64,000 bases of DNA from Strigamia acuminata (Eukaryota > Arthropoda > Chilopoda > Geophilomorpha > Linotaeniidae), in contig OX442317.1 in NCBI GenBank assembly GCA_949358305.1, positions 2,666,001 through 2,730,000 on the forward strand, given 5' to 3'. Of this stretch, positions 60,959 through 64,000 are shown piece by piece (position 1 is the stretch's first letter; each line of letters opens with the position of its first letter). The translations under genes were made by a program, and so were the position numbers. The notes below the pieces were generated by a model, which was not told the DNA's origin, did no database searches, and was given only the letters and a program-made list of their open reading frames with translations.

Positions 60959-63205
60959 ATGGCGGCCACCGGCGAGTTTTGTTTTCCCAGGTTCAGAAAC
61001 AAATTCGACGCCTATTTAGCGACACATTCCGACTACGGAAAATGTCAATCGGTAGAAGATAAAATAAAATATTTATTAAACAATGATTCCTTACGGTTTG
61101 TACTTTCTAGACAATTAAAAAAAAAATCTAAAAATAAAAATAATTAAAATGTTCTCTCTGAAATTTGCAGCGAGGAAATCCCCGAAGATTCAAAACACAC
61201 AAAATCCACCGAAACATCAGTGGCTTTTAAAGAAAAAGGAAACGAATATTTCATGAAAAAAGATTACAAAAACTCTTTAGAATCATACACCAAAGTAACC
61301 AAACTTTAATTTTCGTCTTTTTTGGGGCCATAAATTAATAAAACGTCAAATTTATTTCCAGAGCATTTATTATTCACCCACAAACGACCAAATTACTTTA
61401 TCCGTCGTCTACGCCAACCGATCAGCCGTTCTATTCGACCTAAACAACCATTCCGAATGCATAGACGACATAAATCGCTCGTTAACAAACGAATATCCGG
61501 AAAACCTTCGCTACAAAATCTACCTAAGGAAAGCTTTATGTCTACAAAAATTATCCCAACTCGACGAAGCAAAAGAAAGTAAAAAAAAAACCAACCACCG
61601 ATTTATCCAACAACTAAAACAAACATTTTTTTCTCTCCAGACTTTTCCTTAGTCCAGGAATATTTAAAGAAAACTTCAAATCTGGACGAAAATCGCAAAA
61701 GTATTTTTAAAAAACATTAATCTTGCTAATTGTAATAAATTATAACAAAAACAGGACAAATCGAAGCTCAAATTCAATCAAATCTGGCTCAAATGGACGA
61801 ATTAGCAATCGCCACGACGCAAATTTGCACGTTACCTGCACCGCAATTGTTTAACGGCGAAAACCCAGCGTTGAAATCGGCTTCATCTTCCGTCCACGTC
61901 GGCTCGAGCGACTCCCAAGGCCGCCACATCGTTGCCCGCGACGTCATTCCATCCGGCAGCACGATCTTCGTCGAAAAACCCTTCGCTTCCATTTTACTCG
62001 CCGAGCATTACCTCACGCATTGCTTTTTCTGTTGCCGAAAAACGATCTCGCCAATCCCGTAATCGCCGATTCACGTCCGTTTAACTCGACACGATTAACT
62101 CGATTAATCCTTTCAGTTGTTTACATTGCGCGCAGGTCGGTTTCTGCAGCGACAAATGCCGCGACGACTCGTGGCGCCGCCACCACCGCTTCGAATGCCG
62201 CAAACTCGATCACCTAAACCAAGTAAAATTCAATTCCCTTCGAATTTTAACCGAATTTCATCGATTTTTCGTTTAATTCGCAGATTGGAGTTCTCTATTT
62301 GTCCTTACGCGTCTTGCTGTCTGCGGATTTGGTGGAAATTACGAACGGAATGGAGAAATTTGAATTAATCCGTAACGACGTGTCAGGTTTGGACGAAAAT
62401 GGGAGTTACGACAACAGTTCGTACTACACGCTCTTTCATCTCCAGACGCATTTGGACGACTTTTCCACCGACGAACGCGACAATTTCATTTTTGTAACAC
62501 ACTCGGCGCTCGTCCGAACGTTGTAATTATTATTATTTTTATTATTTTTATATTTTTTCAGTATTCGTGCCACGTCATGTGGTTTCTCGAGGACCGCATT
62601 CGAGATGATAGTCTCGAGTTCCCCGTCGGTTTAGACGGCGATTGCAAATATTTGTTGACGTATTTGTTATTTCGCCAAAGCTTGCAAATCATCTGCAACG
62701 CGTACGCCATCACCGCAACGACGGAGGACGAGGAAACGAGCTGTGTTTACACGCAGCAACAGACTCGGATCGGAGTGGCTTTGTACCCGAGCGCTAGTCT
62801 CATGAATCATTCGTGCGCACCCAACATTCTGTCGAGTTTCGTCGGCGATCGGTTGATAGTTCGATGCGTGCGGGAGCTCGAAAAGGGAGACCAAGTGTTG
62901 AATTGTTACGGGCCTCATTTTCAGCGCATGGGCAGAGAGGAGAGGCAAAGTTGTTTGCAAAAACAGTACAAGTTTGATTGTGTTTGCGAGGCGTGTGAGA
63001 GTGAAAATGAAGAATTAGATGTGAGTTGTTGTTGTTGTTGTTTTTATTTAATTTGTTGTTTTTGTTTGTTTTGTTTATTTTTTTTTAGAGTTTTAAATGT
63101 TCGAATTGCGAAGGACGGCTCCAGTTTAAGTTGGAAGATAAAATGTCGACGGTGGGGTGTTGTATTGATTGTGAGGAAATGGAGGATTGTCAGATAAAAA
63201 TGGGG
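60959..63205 (+). CDS. SMYD4: SET and MYND domain protein 4 (5' part; continues past the window)
   Basis: Lysine methyltransferase family member with N-terminal TPRs. Exons: 60959-61095, 61171-61294, 61362-61578, 61641-61700, 61755-62058, 62117-62222, 62284-about 62511, 62562-63020, 63089-63205 (GTAATG donor, then intron). About 584 residues are present (human about 804). TPR: FKEKGNEYFMKKDYKNSLES...YANRSAVLFDL. The SET domain is split: SSDSQGRHIVARDVIPSGST before the MYND zinc finger (CFFC...CLHC..VGFCSDKC...HHRFEC), and SLMNHSCAPN, GDQVLNCYG and post-SET CVCEAC...CSNC after it. This order (TPR, SET-N, MYND, SET-C) is that of SMYD4. The exon 7 donor is uncertain: GTAACA at 62494 or GTCCGA at 62512 both keep frame, while the nicer GTAATT at 62524 does not. 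Confidence 0.93.
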
Positions 63206-63233
63206 GTAATGATGGTTTTTATTTAGGCGGTGG

Positions 63234-63530
63234 CTATTTCCACCCCCTAGAGGGTGAAAATAGAATCTGGGCTATTTCCACCCCCTAGAGGGTGAAAATA
63301 GGATATAGGCTATTTCCACCCCCTTGGAGGGTGGAAATAACTTATTTGAGTTATTTCCACCCCCTTGGAGGGTGGAAATATCTTATTTGAGTTATTTCCA
63401 CCCCCTTGGAGGATGGAAATATCTTATTTGAGTTATTTCCACCCCCTTGGAGGATGGAAATATCTTATTTGAGTTATTTCCACCCCCTTGGAGGGTGGAA
63501 ATATCTTGGTGGCTATTTCCACCCACTGAT
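63234..63530. repeat. Tandem array of hairpin-forming units in SMYD4 intron 9
   Basis: Eight units start ATTTCCACCC at 63236, 63274, 63312, 63353, 63394, 63435, 63476 and 63515 (steps 38, 38, 41, 41, 41, 41, 39). Most are themselves palindromes: TATTTCCACCC, a short CCTTGGA-type loop, GGGTGGAAATA. Confidence 0.93.
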
Positions 63531-64000
63531 AAAAACATGTTAAATAGCCTTGTGTGTGGTAGCGTAATACCGTACCGCGGTATTTCTTTCACGAGGCAAT
63601 ACCGCGGTATTCCCAAAAATATCGAAAAACGGTACGGTATACCGTAATACCGCATATTCTGCAAATTCCGGATATTCTGCAAATACCGGATATTTTGCAT
63701 ATACCGCAAATACCACAATTCAATTGTGTTTTTCATCGTTTTCTTCCATTTTTTTGTTTGATTTTCATCAATTTGTTCCATTTCTAGTTTGATTTTCATC
63801 ATTTTGATTCATTTCTAGTTTGATTTTTATTGTTTTGTGGAATTAAAAACAATGAAAACAATTTTTAATTGCACAAAACGATGAAAATTAAACTAGTAAT
63901 GGAACAAATTGATGAAAATCAAGCAAGATATGGAACAAACGATAAAAAACACTTGAATGTGAAGAAAACGATAAAGAAAACACGTGAATTTGAAGAAAAT
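63531..64000. repeat. Intronic sequence with CGGTA palindromes and TTTGATTTTCATC repeats
   Basis: TACCGTACCGCGGTATT at about 63570 is answered by AATACCGCGGTATT and GGTACGGTATACC further on. Then GATATTCTGCAAATACC-type units follow. From 63715 to the end, GATTTTCATCNTTTTG units appear first on one strand and then inverted (GATGAAAATCAA), so the end of the window is a diffuse inverted repeat. It probably belongs to another TA-CCGTA-type element within the SMYD4 intron. Confidence 0.55.

Noticed and set aside
62512-62526. GTAATT at 62524 as donor of SMYD4 exon 7
   Set aside because: It looks better as a donor but puts the next exon (YSCHVMWFLED) out of frame. Two earlier in-frame donors exist, so the junction is left open.
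63234-63530. CRISPR-like look of evenly spaced repeats (also 10535-10962 and 35465-35840)
   Set aside because: No unique spacers between repeats, eukaryotic introns all around, and no cas genes; these are minisatellites.

Overview
This is nuclear DNA of an invertebrate animal. Protein-coding genes are cut by many short, AT-rich introns (the 14 introns of the cysteinyl-tRNA synthetase gene are 56-87 bp) with GT-AG ends. Exons are clearly more GC-rich than introns and spacers. The gene set is metazoan: peroxisomal acyl-CoA oxidase, a KIAA0930-type protein, ATGL/PNPLA2, SAAL1, CARS1, SMNDC1, BTB-BACK proteins, C-type-lectin-like membrane proteins and SMYD4. I cannot name the species or phylum from sequence alone.

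Layout. 1-3961: 3' end and 3' LTR of an LTR retrotransposon, a ~205-bp tandem duplication, then no recognisable gene. 3962-4034: tRNA-Phe. 4178-7654 (-): acyl-CoA oxidase 1. 8274-8411 (-): a broken acyl-CoA oxidase copy. 8715-10430 (+): a STRA8/MEIOSIN-like bHLH candidate. 12071-15474 (-): KIAA0930 homologue. 16139-21280 (-): ATGL-type triacylglycerol lipase. 21957-25008 (+): SAAL1. 25808-27890: a 2-kb minisatellite of 11-bp units. 28081-31426 (-): cytosolic CysRS, head to head with 31769-32398 (+), an SMNDC1/SPF30 homologue without its Tudor domain. 33369-37194 (+): two tandem BTB-BACK paralogues. 37195-41220: nested transposon debris. 41222-43087 (-): a secreted propeptide gene with an amidation signal and a TATA promoter about 1.7 kb upstream. 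45846-53365: two divergently transcribed type II membrane proteins with lectin-like ectodomains, start codons 77 bp apart. 54710-56279: a mariner element next to a solo LTR. 56664-56960 (-): start of a small secreted protein. 60959-64000 (+): SMYD4, running off the window.

The genes do not form one pathway. Two, acyl-CoA oxidase and ATGL, belong to fat use: ATGL releases fatty acids from droplets and the oxidase starts their peroxisomal breakdown. Housekeeping genes are densely packed, several as head-to-head pairs. Much of the spacer and intron DNA is small TA-flanked inverted-repeat elements and minisatellites. Exon models were built by eye from homology, reading-frame phase and GT-AG ends. 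All phases were checked to join; the one unresolved junction is SMYD4 exon 7.
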